Positions 9,757 through 19,435 of a stretch of 64,000 nt of DNA are shown here, one piece after another; position 1 is the first letter of the stretch; each line of letters opens with the position of its first letter. Where the stretch lies: contig JAAYIE010000002.1 of NCBI GenBank assembly GCA_012744275.1, forward strand, positions 1-64,000, given 5' to 3'. Below the pieces are notes generated by a model, which saw only the letters and a program-made list of their open reading frames with translations, was not told the DNA's origin and made no database searches. The DNA comes from Desulfobulbaceae bacterium (GTDB lineage: Bacteria > Desulfobacterota > Desulfobulbia > Desulfobulbales > Desulfobulbaceae). The position numbers and the translations under genes were made by a program.

Positions 9757-10604
9757 CCACCCTGCTCCACTTTTCCGACACCCATTTTGGCACAGAAACA
9801 CCTACGGTCATCGAAGCCCTGTATCGCCAGCTGCAAGCAAAACCCATTGATGCGATCATCCTCTCTGGCGATCTGACCCAGCGCGCCCGGCTGCATCAAT
9901 TCCGTGACTGCCGCACCTTTATCGATGGTTTTGGTATGATCCCGCTTTTGGCTACCCCAGGTAACCACGACATCCCGCTATGGTGCCCTTGGGAGCGCCT
10001 ATTTACCCCCTACCGACGCTACCAGAAATATTTTCCTACAGATTTTGACCGTTACGGTGTCATCAGTGTGTGCATTGACGCTGTCCACATCATTGGCGTG
10101 CGCACAACCAGAAGGTATCGTCACCTCCATGGCGAACTGTCTGACCGCCAGATAGACCGGGTGGGACAACTGCTGCAGCAAGCCCCTGCAAATTGTCTGC
10201 AACTGGTAGTCTGCCACCAGCCTCTCTATGTGCTCAACAAGGAAGATGAGGTTGACCTGATCCGTGGAGCAGCCAAGGCGGTTCCGCTTTGGCGGGCTGC
10301 AGGTGCTGGCGGGATTGTGAGTGGCCATATCCATCGACCTTTTATCACCCCCATCCCCTACTCAGCACATTCTCTCAGCATGCGACCCCTGTGGGCTATT
10401 CAGGCCGGAACCACCACCTCCAGGCGTCTGCGCGACCAGTATCCCAACGCCTTCAATGTTATCAGCAATGATATCGCAAGAGTGGAAACAGACCGTATTC
10501 AAAACCCCCTTGGCCTTACGCAACCGGCCTGGATGGCAGCCTTGTGGCTCTATGATCATAAGACCGCTCAGTTCTTGCCATCCGAGCAGTATTGGATACA
10601 ATAA
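9753..10604 (+). CDS. Calcineurin-like metallophosphoesterase
   Basis: Two-metal phosphoesterase of 283 residues. The metal-binding motifs appear in order: FSDTHFG near the N-terminus, SGDLTQRA, TPGNHDIPL, a histidine in VVCHQPLY, and SGHIHRPF. This is the class III cyclic-nucleotide phosphodiesterase/calcineurin-like pattern. Its ATGA start overlaps the lipid-kinase stop, so the two products are likely to act on linked substrates, perhaps a lipid phosphate made by the kinase. That link is inference only. No signal peptide, so cytoplasmic. Confidence 0.87.
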   Translation: MTTLLHFSDTHFGTETPTVIEALYRQLQAKPIDAIILSGDLTQRARLHQFRDCRTFIDGFGMIPLLATPGNHDIPLWCPWERLFTPYRRYQKYFPTDFDRYGVISVCIDAVHIIGVRTTRRYRHLHGELSDRQIDRVGQLLQQAPANCLQLVVCHQPLYVLNKEDEVDLIRGAAKAVPLWRAAGAGGIVSGHIHRPFITPIPYSAHSLSMRPLWAIQAGTTTSRRLRDQYPNAFNVISNDIARVETDRIQNPLGLTQPAWMAALWLYDHKTAQFLPSEQYWIQ

Positions 10605-10655
10605 TTAGGAGAGAGTCGTCAATCTGGTGCTCGGTTCATAATCTGGAGGACAGCC

Positions 10656-12005
10656 ATGCAACAACTGGTCATTATCGGCGGCGATGCAGCGGGCATGAGC
10701 GCAGCATCACAGGTGCGCAGGATGCAGCCCGAGCTGGGCATAACCGTATTTGAGCGCGGCAGCTACACCTCGTATGCTGCCTGCGGCATTCCATACTACG
10801 TTGCCGGGCTGGTTGAAGACAAAGGCCGACTCATTGCCCGCACACCGGAAACCTTCAGAAAAAAATTTCGCATAAACACATTAATGCACCATGAAGTACT
10901 AGCTATCTACCCGGATAAGCAGCGCATTCTCGTGCGTGATCTGGACACTGGCAGGGATCTGAGCGAACCCTACGATCAGCTCCTCATTGCCACCGGCGCA
11001 CAGGCGGTAACCACTGGCTTTGATGGTGAACAGTGCGATAATGTGCACCAGGTCAGCACCCTAGTGCATGCTGAAGCCATGGCCAGGGCGCTGGCAGGGG
11101 AAACAATCCGGAAAGTGGTGATTGTGGGTGGTGGGTATATAGGTATTGAAATGGCCGAAGCACTCCATCTGCGCGGTCTTGAGGTCTCCATGGTCCATCG
11201 GGGCCCACAGGTTATGGCCACCATGGATCCGGACATGGGCAGCTTCATCAGTGAGGCATTGCGACAAAGCGGCATCAAGCTGCATCTTGAGACCGCCCTG
11301 GAAGGGTTCGTCCAGGAAAAGGGCAAAGTCACCGGGGTGCTGACATCACAAGGCGTTTTCCCTGCGGACATGGTTATTCTGGGCCTTGGTGTACGGCCAA
11401 CCAGTCGTCTGGCCCGGGAGGCCGGTATAGCCCTTGGGCCCAAGGACAGTATCCGTGTCAACGAGTTACAGCAGACGGAGCAGGAAAATATTTGGGCTGC
11501 GGGCGACTGCGCCCAATCTTTTCATCTGGTCAGCCGCAGGCCGGTGCATATCGCCCTGGGCACTGTTGCCAACCGTCAGGGCCGGGTGGCGGGCATCAAT
11601 CTGGGCGGGGGTTACGCCACTTTTCCGGGGGTGGTTGGCACCAGTATCGTCAAATTTATGGACACCGAATGCAGCCGTACCGGCCTGTCGGAGCGCGAAC
11701 TCAAAAGGCTTGGCTGGCACTATGTGCAAGCGGTAATTGAAGACCACACAATGCCACGTTACTATCCTGGATCAAGCGTCATGCATGTGAAGGTACTGGC
11801 GGAGAAGGGCAGCGGCAAACTGCTGGGCGTGCAGATTGTGGGTGGGCCTGGAGCAGCCAAACGAATCGATACCGCGGCCATAGCCCTGCATGCGGGCATG
11901 GATTTGGATACTTTTATTAATGTGGATTTAAGCTATGCCCCGCCCTTTTCTGGAGTATGGGATCCAATCGTCACCGCCGCCAAACAGGCGATAAAGGAAG
12001 TGTAA
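10656..12005 (+). CDS. CoA-disulfide-reductase-like FAD/NAD(P) oxidoreductase
   Basis: Flavoprotein of the single-cysteine pyridine-nucleotide-disulfide reductase group. VIIGGDAAGMSAASQ binds FAD. SYAACGIPYYVAG places the active cysteine at residue 43, the same number as in staphylococcal CoA-disulfide reductase. VVIVGGGYIGIEMAEAL binds NAD(P)H, WAAGDCAQ is the second FAD contact, and the C-terminal part is the dimerisation domain, with a conserved Tyr in YAPPF. AGGAG precedes the ATG. Related enzymes reduce CoA disulfide, polysulfide or CoA-persulfide (Npsr), which would suit a sulfur-metabolising anaerobe. Which of these applies is not decidable here. Confidence 0.88.
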   Translation: MQQLVIIGGDAAGMSAASQVRRMQPELGITVFERGSYTSYAACGIPYYVAGLVEDKGRLIARTPETFRKKFRINTLMHHEVLAIYPDKQRILVRDLDTGRDLSEPYDQLLIATGAQAVTTGFDGEQCDNVHQVSTLVHAEAMARALAGETIRKVVIVGGGYIGIEMAEALHLRGLEVSMVHRGPQVMATMDPDMGSFISEALRQSGIKLHLETALEGFVQEKGKVTGVLTSQGVFPADMVILGLGVRPTSRLAREAGIALGPKDSIRVNELQQTEQENIWAAGDCAQSFHLVSRRPVHIALGTVANRQGRVAGINLGGGYATFPGVVGTSIVKFMDTECSRTGLSERELKRLGWHYVQAVIEDHTMPRYYPGSSVMHVKVLAEKGSGKLLGVQIVGGPGAAKRIDTAAIALHAGMDLDTFINVDLSYAPPFSGVWDPIVTAAKQAIKEV

Positions 12006-12040
12006 AGGGCGGTGGTTTTGCCTTCTTACCGTTTCGGTGC

Positions 12041-12082
12041 CAGGAAGCCAGAGTAGGTCCGCAGACACACCCTGGTTTCCTG
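12041..12082. terminator. Hairpin between convergent genes
   Basis: CAGGAAGCCAG and CTGGTTTCCTG pair over 11 bp with one G-T wobble around a 20-base loop. It lies between the convergent flavoprotein and alpha-2-macroglobulin genes, where it could terminate either transcript. It has no long T run. Confidence 0.5.
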
Positions 12083-12114
12083 TTCGTCCATGAGTAGCCT
12101 TTTTCAGCGCAAGC

Positions 12115-15100
12115 TCAACGCATGCCTCCCTCCACAACCGTAACAGTGCCGCTACTTGTATAGATGCCATTAACCGCGGGGCGATACATATCTTCCGCAT
12201 ACATGGCAGGCCAGGTATAGCGACCCGGCGTGACTACCCGCACCCGGTAAAACAGATCCTGGGTTTTACGCAAATTGATCGCAGCCACATAGCGGTCATC
12301 CCGGAACTCCTGGTGGCGGATAGCATCATCGGCCATGATCTCGGCCACGTTCATATCGGCAATCAGCACCTGGCCCATACCTTCACCCCGAACCAGATTG
12401 AGGTTTTCAATTTCCAGGCCTGCGGGGATATGGTCCACCACCAGGGCATTGGCAATAAGTGCAGGGCTCTCGACCCTCACATGCACAATGTAGGAGTTGC
12501 CGCTTTGCAGATGGCCGCCGCTCCACAAGGTGCCATCAGGACTGTACAAGCTGCGCGACAGTTTGATCGTGCTTGCCTGGGCCGCAGGGATAGTGCGCGG
12601 GCGACCACTGAGGACCAACTCTGCATACAGCGGTCGCGCCGAGTTGTTCTGCAGCTGCAACCCACCTGCCAGTTCTGCTGCGGCCAGCGGCTGAATATGC
12701 CCCTCTGTAAACTGGAAATTTTTTGCACCCGCGCTGCTGCGCAGGCTCACCTGCAGGGGTTCTTTCCCGGCAGTACCGGCGTCACCAGCCAGCAGGTCGC
12801 TCCCAGCCAGAAAGACCGCCATTTTCTCCTGGGTACTGAGCCAGCGCTCCTGCTGCAAATGGCCTGCCACCAGCACCAGCAAATTTTCCATATTCGGAAC
12901 CTGTACTTGGTGTCGTGTAAGCAGGACATAGGACAGCGCCGCATCGCGCAGGGCACTGCCATAGTCGCCCCACCAGTAGCTATCCAGTCGTGGTTTTTGT
13001 AAACCTTCGGCAATGGCGATATCGCCCTTGGCTTCATCGCCCATCAAACGCAATGCCAGGCCCAGTTGCACCAAAGACAGCCCGGAATGGGCAGAGGCCC
13101 GCAACTCAAAGAGCTGGCGCAGGGTGGAAAGGGGTGCCCGAGACTCCCGGGCCAAGACATAGCCGCCATAGGCCAGCACACCGAAACGACCATCGCCGGC
13201 ATAGAGAGAATCGTACCAGAAATCGTCACTGCCAGTGCGTGCAGGCTTGCCTGAAACCCCGGCAATGCCCCCTTGCAATTCCTTCAAAAGGAAATCCATG
13301 GTCTTTTTCTGCATATCCATGGGCACCTCAAAGCCGCGCTCCCTGACATCCTGCAGAAAATTACCCACATAGGCGCTCAACCAGTATTCACGCTGACCGC
13401 CACCCCACATGCTGTACCCGCCAGTGGCGGACTGGTAGGCTGCCAAACGGCTGATGGCCTTGGCCAGCATGGCGCTGCGTTCAGCCAGGGTGTAGGGTTT
13501 GAGCCCCAGGCTGCGGGCCAGATCTTCGTCTATGAAGAGATGGGGATAGGCAGTGCTCACTGTCTGCTCAGTGCAGCCGTAGGGATAGCTAAGTAAGCCC
13601 TGTACTGCACCGCGCACATCCAAGGGCGGTTTGGCAGACAGGTTCAAATGAGCCTGTACCGACATGGGTATAAGCTCGGCCAGAACAGCCAGCTCGTTGC
13701 TGCGAACATCCTGCCCTGCCCCTGGTTGGAGACGATAACTCTGGCGGAACTGCTGCTCCGGAGTGAGCGGCTGGACCTGCAGGCCGAACTGCCGCTCCAG
13801 GTTGAGCAGCCCCACCCCGCTTTGTCCCTCCACTTGCACCCGCAGGTCAGCCAGACCCATGAATTGCGCATCTGCCTCGATATTGAAGCGGAGGATGGCT
13901 TTTTCCTGATCGGCCAGGCTGAGGCGGCGCTCCGGATTGTGGATACGCAGGCCTTCGGTAGGGGGCAAGTAGACCGAGAGTATGGCTGGGCCACCGGAAA
14001 GATTGTGCAGGTCAAGTGCAACGGTGGCCTCATCGCCCACGCTAAGAAAGCGTGGGGCGGACAATTCCGCCACCAAGGGGGCCCTCACCACTACCTCTGT
14101 TTCGGCAGAGCCGTAACTCTCTGTGGTGGCGGCCACGGCCATCAATCGCAGGCTGCCGTTAAAATCAGGCACCGGTAAATTGATAATGGCCTCGCCGTTG
14201 GCATCCAGGTACAGTGGCCCTGAAAAAATATCCACCAGTCGCACCTTTTTGGGCAGACCCTTGGTCGTTTTTGGAGCCGCATCGCCACCGAAGCGCAACC
14301 TGCCTTTTTTACCCGCCATTTTCTCTATCAAACGGCCATAAATATCGTGCAGATCCGCACCGTAACGCAACTGGCCAAAAAAATAGGCAAAGGGATCTGG
14401 GGTAACAAAATTGGTGATGTTGAGGATGCCCACATCCACGGCAGAAAGGGTGAGGAGAGCCTCTTTGCCCGCAGCCTGGGGTACCTTGACCCGCACCTGC
14501 ATATCCTGCTCGGGCCGCATTTCAGCAGGGGCCTCCAATGCCACCTGCAGGGTGCGGCTGGTACGCTCCAGCGGCAGAGGGGCAAGACCCAAGGCTCGCG
14601 CAGGTGTTACCCGATCACCCTCGCTGCCGGGTCGCAGTACCAGCACATTCACATATAAATCATGACGCTGCCAGCTGGCATCAATGGGGATCGCTACTGT
14701 AGCTCCTTCCGCTGGCATGGTCATACGCTTGACCCACAGGGTGCTGTCGCCTTCCACTGTAATCAGGGCCTGACCGCCATGGGGCGGGGTGATGCTGAGT
14801 TGGGCCGTATCCCGGCCCTCCTGATAACTGGGCTTGTCCAGCTTCAAGGTTACGCGATCGGGCCGGATGCCCTGGCCTTCACTGGATTTGGCGCTCCAGC
14901 CCGCATAGAAACGGTACTTCATGGTATGGGCGCTATCTGGATCGCTGATTTCCAGACGATAACGACCATACTCCACCGGCAGGGTCAGCCCACCGCGCTC
15001 ACCTGCGGCAATCGTAACCGTGCTGGTGGCCACCAGCTCATCGGTTTCAGTGAAGCCTGAATTCCAGCCTCGTTCATCATCATAGCGCCAGTAGTAGTGG

Positions 15101-17235
15101 CGGTTTTCACGAAAGAGGCGCACGGGTAAGTTTGCTGCGGTTAAAAGCTTGCCATCCTGCCCGGCCCGCACCACCTCAAACTGTACCGGTGCGTTCTCAC
15201 GAGCATAATCTCCCACAAAGAGCGGGCGCACGCCTACCAGCACCGGCGAGGGCCAGAGCACCCGTTCCAAACTGCGCACCACCGGACGGCCACCGCTTTC
15301 CAACAAACTGATGGTGGTTTGCACAGTGATGGGCGAACGGCGCTTTTGCGCCGGCGACAGATCAACAGCAAGCACGCCCTTGCCCGCGCCATCCAGTTGC
15401 ATCTCGGGCAGTTCCTGGCGAACATTGAGGGTTTCCTCGTTGGTATCACCAAATACAAAACCCGGCAACGACGCTGCCAATGGATTCGGGTTACGGCGAA
15501 ACTGTGCCACTCCCAGCACCCGGTTGCCATCGGCGGGAGCACCGTAGAGATAGGTGCCGATGGCCTGGATTTCCAACGGCTCATCCGGGCTCAGTTGCTG
15601 CTCCCTGGCATTGAGATCAAGCTTCATTCGTTCAGGCAGGAATTCCTCCACCCCAAAACGATACACCGTGGCTGGCACCCGATCTGCCGGATCAGCGCGC
15701 AGTTCCAGATTCCAGAAGCCGGTGGGCGCATCCAGGGGCAAGTCAATGGTCTGGCGGTAATAACCCGCGAACTGGTCAGACTGCCAGGAGGCGGTAAACT
15801 GTTTTTTACCATCCGGCCGTTTGAGGATGGCCTGCACCGGAAGCGGGCCAATGCTGCGGCCATCGGCATCCCGGGCCAGGACAGAGAGGTCAAAGCGCTC
15901 GCCAGGCCGGTACAGATCCCGTCCGGACCAGGCAAACAGTCGCACCGGCTTGCCCGGTTCGCCACTGATACTGAATTCGGACAGATCCAAGGCCGGCTCC
16001 TTCAGGGCAATCATGGCCACCTGGGCACCGAGGCGGGCCACAATGACCTTGGCACCCTGGGGCCGAGCCTGAAAATGCACCCGACCATCGGCATCGCTCT
16101 CTCCCCGGGCCAGCTGTTTGCCGGCAGCGTCTAGCCACTGCACCTCTGCCTTGGCGATAGCCTTGCCATCGAGAAGGGAGCTCAGATACACATCCGCGCT
16201 GTTCGGGAAAAGGCGTGCGTGGAGGCCCAAATCGCTCACATAAAAATAACTGACCTGGTACTCGTAGCCAAAGCGGTTGGGCTGGCTCATCACTGCCACA
16301 TAGACGCCGGGCTGGGCCAGTTCCTTGATTTCTTCCACTGGCAGAAAGGTGACGGCCCGGCGGTTGGCTTTCTGTTCGGTTACAAAGCGCCCGACATACA
16401 CGCTTTCGGTGAGCTGGTGGATTTTATCAAGCGTCCAGTAGTCAATCGCACCACGCAGATCGTTGCCCTCGTAGGTATTGTCTTCATCCGCATCGTCACG
16501 GATATCAGAAACGATTTTTCCCGGTGGTGAGCTGATAACCCGATCTAAAAAAGTCGGTAGTTTATCGTCCCGCACCTTGAGAAATTGTACATCCACCTCG
16601 GGCACATTCACGGTGACCACCGGCAGGCCGCCATTCTGTCGCGCAGGCAAGACCATGCCCCGGCTGGCAAAATAATAGGCTGGGCTAACTGCAGAAGTAG
16701 TAACGGTGTACTGCTGCTCCTGGCCAAGCGGCCTGCCTGCCTTGTCCGGCAGCTGCGCTCCCACTAGCACTGCATAGCGGCTCTCAGGGCTGATGTGGGG
16801 AAAATAGAGCAAACGCGGATTACTGCCCACCACCCAGGCACCGCTCACAGGGCTGCTGCCGGTACTGTCCACCGGACCGGGCTGCACAAGGGACTTGCCC
16901 GATGATCCGCTCTCACCGTCCGCTTCAGAAGCATCGTCATTTTCGTCGCCCTCATGGTCCTGACCGGCTGGCTTCCCTTCGGCTTGGGGCAGGAGCAGGA
17001 CTTGCACAAAAGCGTCATAGTTGCGGGTAGGATCCAGCGGTTCACTGAAGGTGAGCGCCAGTGCGGGTGAACCATCCAAATCGCGCTCCGCCACATCCAC
17101 CAGGGTGAACGGGCCTACCTGGTCAGCAGACGAGACCGCGGGTACGGTATTCTTATTCGTGCCGCTTAAACTGAAGGCAGCAAAACCAGCCAGGATACAG
17201 AGGATAACTGCAAGCAGCGCGCCTTTTTTCAACAT
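12115..17235 (-). CDS. Bacterial alpha-2-macroglobulin family protein
   Basis: Very large (1706-residue) periplasmic protease-trap protein of the YfhM/MG type. The N-terminus has a charged start and one hydrophobic segment (LLAVILCILAGFAAFSL) without a proper lipobox, so it is probably held by an uncleaved anchor or secreted by signal peptidase I. A macroglobulin/beta-sandwich body follows. The thioester motif PYGCTEQT is intact, with the cysteine at residue 1221, followed by the alpha/alpha-toroid domain. The ATG at 17235 sits behind GAGGAGG; an in-frame TTG 18 bases earlier is rejected. The usual partner gene, penicillin-binding protein 1C, is not adjacent. An acidic Asp/Glu-Ser-rich linker (EGDENDDASEADGES) lies near residue 85. 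Confidence 0.92.
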   Translation of the reverse strand: MLKKGALLAVILCILAGFAAFSLSGTNKNTVPAVSSADQVGPFTLVDVAERDLDGSPALALTFSEPLDPTRNYDAFVQVLLLPQAEGKPAGQDHEGDENDDASEADGESGSSGKSLVQPGPVDSTGSSPVSGAWVVGSNPRLLYFPHISPESRYAVLVGAQLPDKAGRPLGQEQQYTVTTSAVSPAYYFASRGMVLPARQNGGLPVVTVNVPEVDVQFLKVRDDKLPTFLDRVISSPPGKIVSDIRDDADEDNTYEGNDLRGAIDYWTLDKIHQLTESVYVGRFVTEQKANRRAVTFLPVEEIKELAQPGVYVAVMSQPNRFGYEYQVSYFYVSDLGLHARLFPNSADVYLSSLLDGKAIAKAEVQWLDAAGKQLARGESDADGRVHFQARPQGAKVIVARLGAQVAMIALKEPALDLSEFSISGEPGKPVRLFAWSGRDLYRPGERFDLSVLARDADGRSIGPLPVQAILKRPDGKKQFTASWQSDQFAGYYRQTIDLPLDAPTGFWNLELRADPADRVPATVYRFGVEEFLPERMKLDLNAREQQLSPDEPLEIQAIGTYLYGAPADGNRVLGVAQFRRNPNPLAASLPGFVFGDTNEETLNVRQELPEMQLDGAGKGVLAVDLSPAQKRRSPITVQTTISLLESGGRPVVRSLERVLWPSPVLVGVRPLFVGDYARENAPVQFEVVRAGQDGKLLTAANLPVRLFRENRHYYWRYDDERGWNSGFTETDELVATSTVTIAAGERGGLTLPVEYGRYRLEISDPDSAHTMKYRFYAGWSAKSSEGQGIRPDRVTLKLDKPSYQEGRDTAQLSITPPHGGQALITVEGDSTLWVKRMTMPAEGATVAIPIDASWQRHDLYVNVLVLRPGSEGDRVTPARALGLAPLPLERTSRTLQVALEAPAEMRPEQDMQVRVKVPQAAGKEALLTLSAVDVGILNITNFVTPDPFAYFFGQLRYGADLHDIYGRLIEKMAGKKGRLRFGGDAAPKTTKGLPKKVRLVDIFSGPLYLDANGEAIINLPVPDFNGSLRLMAVAATTESYGSAETEVVVRAPLVAELSAPRFLSVGDEATVALDLHNLSGGPAILSVYLPPTEGLRIHNPERRLSLADQEKAILRFNIEADAQFMGLADLRVQVEGQSGVGLLNLERQFGLQVQPLTPEQQFRQSYRLQPGAGQDVRSNELAVLAELIPMSVQAHLNLSAKPPLDVRGAVQGLLSYPYGCTEQTVSTAYPHLFIDEDLARSLGLKPYTLAERSAMLAKAISRLAAYQSATGGYSMWGGGQREYWLSAYVGNFLQDVRERGFEVPMDMQKKTMDFLLKELQGGIAGVSGKPARTGSDDFWYDSLYAGDGRFGVLAYGGYVLARESRAPLSTLRQLFELRASAHSGLSLVQLGLALRLMGDEAKGDIAIAEGLQKPRLDSYWWGDYGSALRDAALSYVLLTRHQVQVPNMENLLVLVAGHLQQERWLSTQEKMAVFLAGSDLLAGDAGTAGKEPLQVSLRSSAGAKNFQFTEGHIQPLAAAELAGGLQLQNNSARPLYAELVLSGRPRTIPAAQASTIKLSRSLYSPDGTLWSGGHLQSGNSYIVHVRVESPALIANALVVDHIPAGLEIENLNLVRGEGMGQVLIADMNVAEIMADDAIRHQEFRDDRYVAAINLRKTQDLFYRVRVVTPGRYTWPAMYAEDMYRPAVNGIYTSSGTVTVVEGGMR

Positions 17236-17281
17236 GGAAAACCTCCTCAACAACAGAACCGTGTTGCTTTATTATCGAAAT

Positions 17282-17299
17282 CTAAAAACTCATTTTTAG
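17282..17299. other. Small AT-rich hairpin upstream of the alpha-2-macroglobulin gene
   Basis: CTAAAAA-CTCA-TTTTTAG is a perfect 7-bp inverted repeat in the 102-base gap between the BFD-type gene and the macroglobulin gene, both on the minus strand. It may end the uvrC-BFD transcript. Confidence 0.4.
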
Positions 17300-17337
17300 G
17301 ATTATTGACAGATAGAATGATTGTTACGGTAAAAGCA

Positions 17338-17568
17338 TTATCCTTCGTCGCCCTTTGTTGGGCCTGTCTGCGAAGCCAGCAACAATTCCTGCACCTTGCG
17401 ACCACATCGCACCCCTCTACAGGGGCCCTGACCGATGCCGGTGAGCCGGGCAATTTCATCAAAGCTGGAGGCCCCAGCTTCTATAGCCTCCAGAATGCGG
17501 ATTAACTTAATGCCCTGACAGATGCAGCCAGGTCGTAATTTTGCGCGCAGGCGTTCATCCGCGTCCAT
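17338..17568 (-). CDS. BFD-like [2Fe-2S]-binding small protein
   Basis: A 76-residue protein with the four-cysteine pattern of BFD/(2Fe-2S)-binding domains: PGCICQGIK (Cys-x-Cys) near residue 16, then GQGPCRGVRC (Cys-x4-Cys) about 30 residues later, separated by the helix-turn-helix-like ILEAIEAGASSFDEIARLTG. Such domains bind a [2Fe-2S] cluster and often serve as electron carriers or as partners for bacterioferritin. Its ATG at 17568 lies inside the last codons of uvrC, a 14-base overlap with AAGG ahead, so translation is coupled. The longer frame in the same register is only a shadow of uvrC. Confidence 0.82.
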   Translation of the reverse strand: MDADERLRAKLRPGCICQGIKLIRILEAIEAGASSFDEIARLTGIGQGPCRGVRCGRKVQELLLASQTGPTKGDEG

Positions 17569-19435
17569 CTGCCTTGCCTTGTTGCAAGTGCTGATTGATC
17601 TGTGCCGCCAGCTCCGGGCCAATACCAGGTACAGTACCCAATTCCTCCACAGTAGCCTCCCGAATGCGACGGACACTGCCCAAGCTGCGCAAAAGCTGTT
17701 TTTTGCGCTGGGGACCGATACCCGGTATCTGGTCGAGCAGGGAATGCAACTGCTCTTTACCGCGCAGGCGGCGATGAAAACCAATGCCGAAGCGGTGCGC
17801 TTCATCGCGGATACGCATAAGATACAGTAAGACCGGCGCATGCGCAGGAAAAAGAATGGCATCCTTGCGGCCAGGTCGAAACAATTTTTCGCCCTCGTCG
17901 CTTTTTTCCTTGGCGATAGCCACCAGATCAATTGTTTGCAGCAGACCAAAACGGGCCAGCACATCCACTGCTACGTGCAGCTGTCCCTTACCACCGTCGA
18001 TTAACAGCATGTCCGGCAGATCGTGTGCAGTCAGGCCCTTTTCAATACGACGCTCCAGTACCTCACGCATCATGGCGTAATCGTCCGGTGTTTCCTTGCT
18101 GCGGATGCGGTAATGGCGGAAACGGCGTTGTTCCTTTTCACCGTGGATAAAACAAACTAGGGAGCCCACCGCCTGCTTGCCCAGGAGGTTGGAGATATCG
18201 AGGCACTCGATCACCTCTGGTGCATTGGCAAGCTTCAGTTTTTGTTGCATGGTTTGCGACAGCGTCTGCCATGCCGCTTCCTTTTTAGCCTCTTCCGAGA
18301 AGAGCTGGGCTGCATTGGCAGCTGCCATCTGCATCAATTGCATGCGCTTGCCCCGCTGCGGAACATACAGGCTCACCGGAGCCTCGCGCAGTTCTGCCAG
18401 GCGTTCGGCAATAAGGGCTTCATCCTCCAGAGCGCAGGGCAGGAGCAATTCCCGGGGCGGCTGGCGCTGCGCCGAATAGTATTGCAACAGCACCTGGGCC
18501 AGCAATGCACCGTCTTCACCAATGGGATCTGCCAGAAAAAATTGCTGCGCCCCGGTAATCAGCCCGCCCCGCACAAATAAAAGAGCAATACCCACCGAAA
18601 CATCCTGCCGGTGCAGACCAAAAACATCCTGATCCAGGCTGTGTCCGGCAGCCACCACCTGGTGTTCAGTAGTGCTGGTCAGGGCCTGCAATTGATCGCG
18701 CAACAAAGCCGCCTGCTCAAAGGCCAGGGCCTCGGCAGCTGCATGCATTTTAGCCTCGAGGCTGCGTTGCACCTTATCCACCTTACCTTCCAGAATGGCG
18801 AGCACTGCCTCCACCATGGCATCGTACTCTTGCTTGCTCACTTTCCCTGCGCAAGGGGCAAGACACCGGCCCATCTGGTAATTCAAACATGGACGTTCGC
18901 GCTTGCGTACGGTGCGGCAGTGCCGCAGGGGGAACTGCGCGTACAACAGTTGCAAAGTGGCGCGCATAGCTCCGGGCGCGGCATAAGGTCCAAAGTAGCG
19001 ACTGCCATCGCGCAGGCGCTTGCGGGTGACACTGACCCTGGGCCACTTATCGCGCAGGCTGACCTTGATAAGCGGATACGTTTTGTCATCCCGCAAAATA
19101 ACATTATAGCGTGGCCGGTGCCGCTTGATAAGCGACGCTTCCAGAATGAGCGCCTCTTTTTCTGTAGTGGTGAGGATGGTTTCCACCCGCAGCACATGCG
19201 AGAGCATGACCGCGGTTTTGGAATGGGATGGCCCCTTGTAGTGGGCATACTGGGCCAGACGTTTGCGTAGGTCCCGGGCCTTGCCCACGTAAAGCACCTC
19301 CCGTCGACCCAGCATCTGGTACACGCCCGGCCCATGGCTTACTGTGGCGAGAAAGGCAGCGGCAAGCGGCCCCTCCGGACTGACTGTTTCTGGAACAAGC
19401 CCCTTCTCCTGGTCCAGTGTCAAATCTGGTCTCAC
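17555..19435 (-). CDS. uvrC: Excinuclease ABC subunit C
   Basis: The nuclease that makes both incisions around DNA damage held by UvrB. Its 626 residues comprise the GIY-YIG endonuclease (GVYQMLGRREVLYVGKARDL, residues about 36-60), a Cys-rich block (CRTVRKRERPCLNYQ, then CLAPC), a UVR domain that contacts UvrB, the RNase-H-like nuclease half, and C-terminal helix-hairpin-helix motifs (LDQIPGIGPQRKKQLL and LGTVPGIGPELAAQI). It starts at a GTG whose GTGA overlaps the stop of the DsrE-family gene. uvrB is in the same window at 30999. Its companion uvrA is not here. Confidence 0.96.
   Translation of the reverse strand: MRPDLTLDQEKGLVPETVSPEGPLAAAFLATVSHGPGVYQMLGRREVLYVGKARDLRKRLAQYAHYKGPSHSKTAVMLSHVLRVETILTTTEKEALILEASLIKRHRPRYNVILRDDKTYPLIKVSLRDKWPRVSVTRKRLRDGSRYFGPYAAPGAMRATLQLLYAQFPLRHCRTVRKRERPCLNYQMGRCLAPCAGKVSKQEYDAMVEAVLAILEGKVDKVQRSLEAKMHAAAEALAFEQAALLRDQLQALTSTTEHQVVAAGHSLDQDVFGLHRQDVSVGIALLFVRGGLITGAQQFFLADPIGEDGALLAQVLLQYYSAQRQPPRELLLPCALEDEALIAERLAELREAPVSLYVPQRGKRMQLMQMAAANAAQLFSEEAKKEAAWQTLSQTMQQKLKLANAPEVIECLDISNLLGKQAVGSLVCFIHGEKEQRRFRHYRIRSKETPDDYAMMREVLERRIEKGLTAHDLPDMLLIDGGKGQLHVAVDVLARFGLLQTIDLVAIAKEKSDEGEKLFRPGRKDAILFPAHAPVLLYLMRIRDEAHRFGIGFHRRLRGKEQLHSLLDQIPGIGPQRKKQLLRSLGSVRRIREATVEELGTVPGIGPELAAQINQHLQQGKADGRG

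Noticed and set aside
15319..16134. 271-codon open frame on the plus strand
   Set aside because: Entirely antisense to the alpha-2-macroglobulin gene, with no family motifs; a shadow of codon bias.
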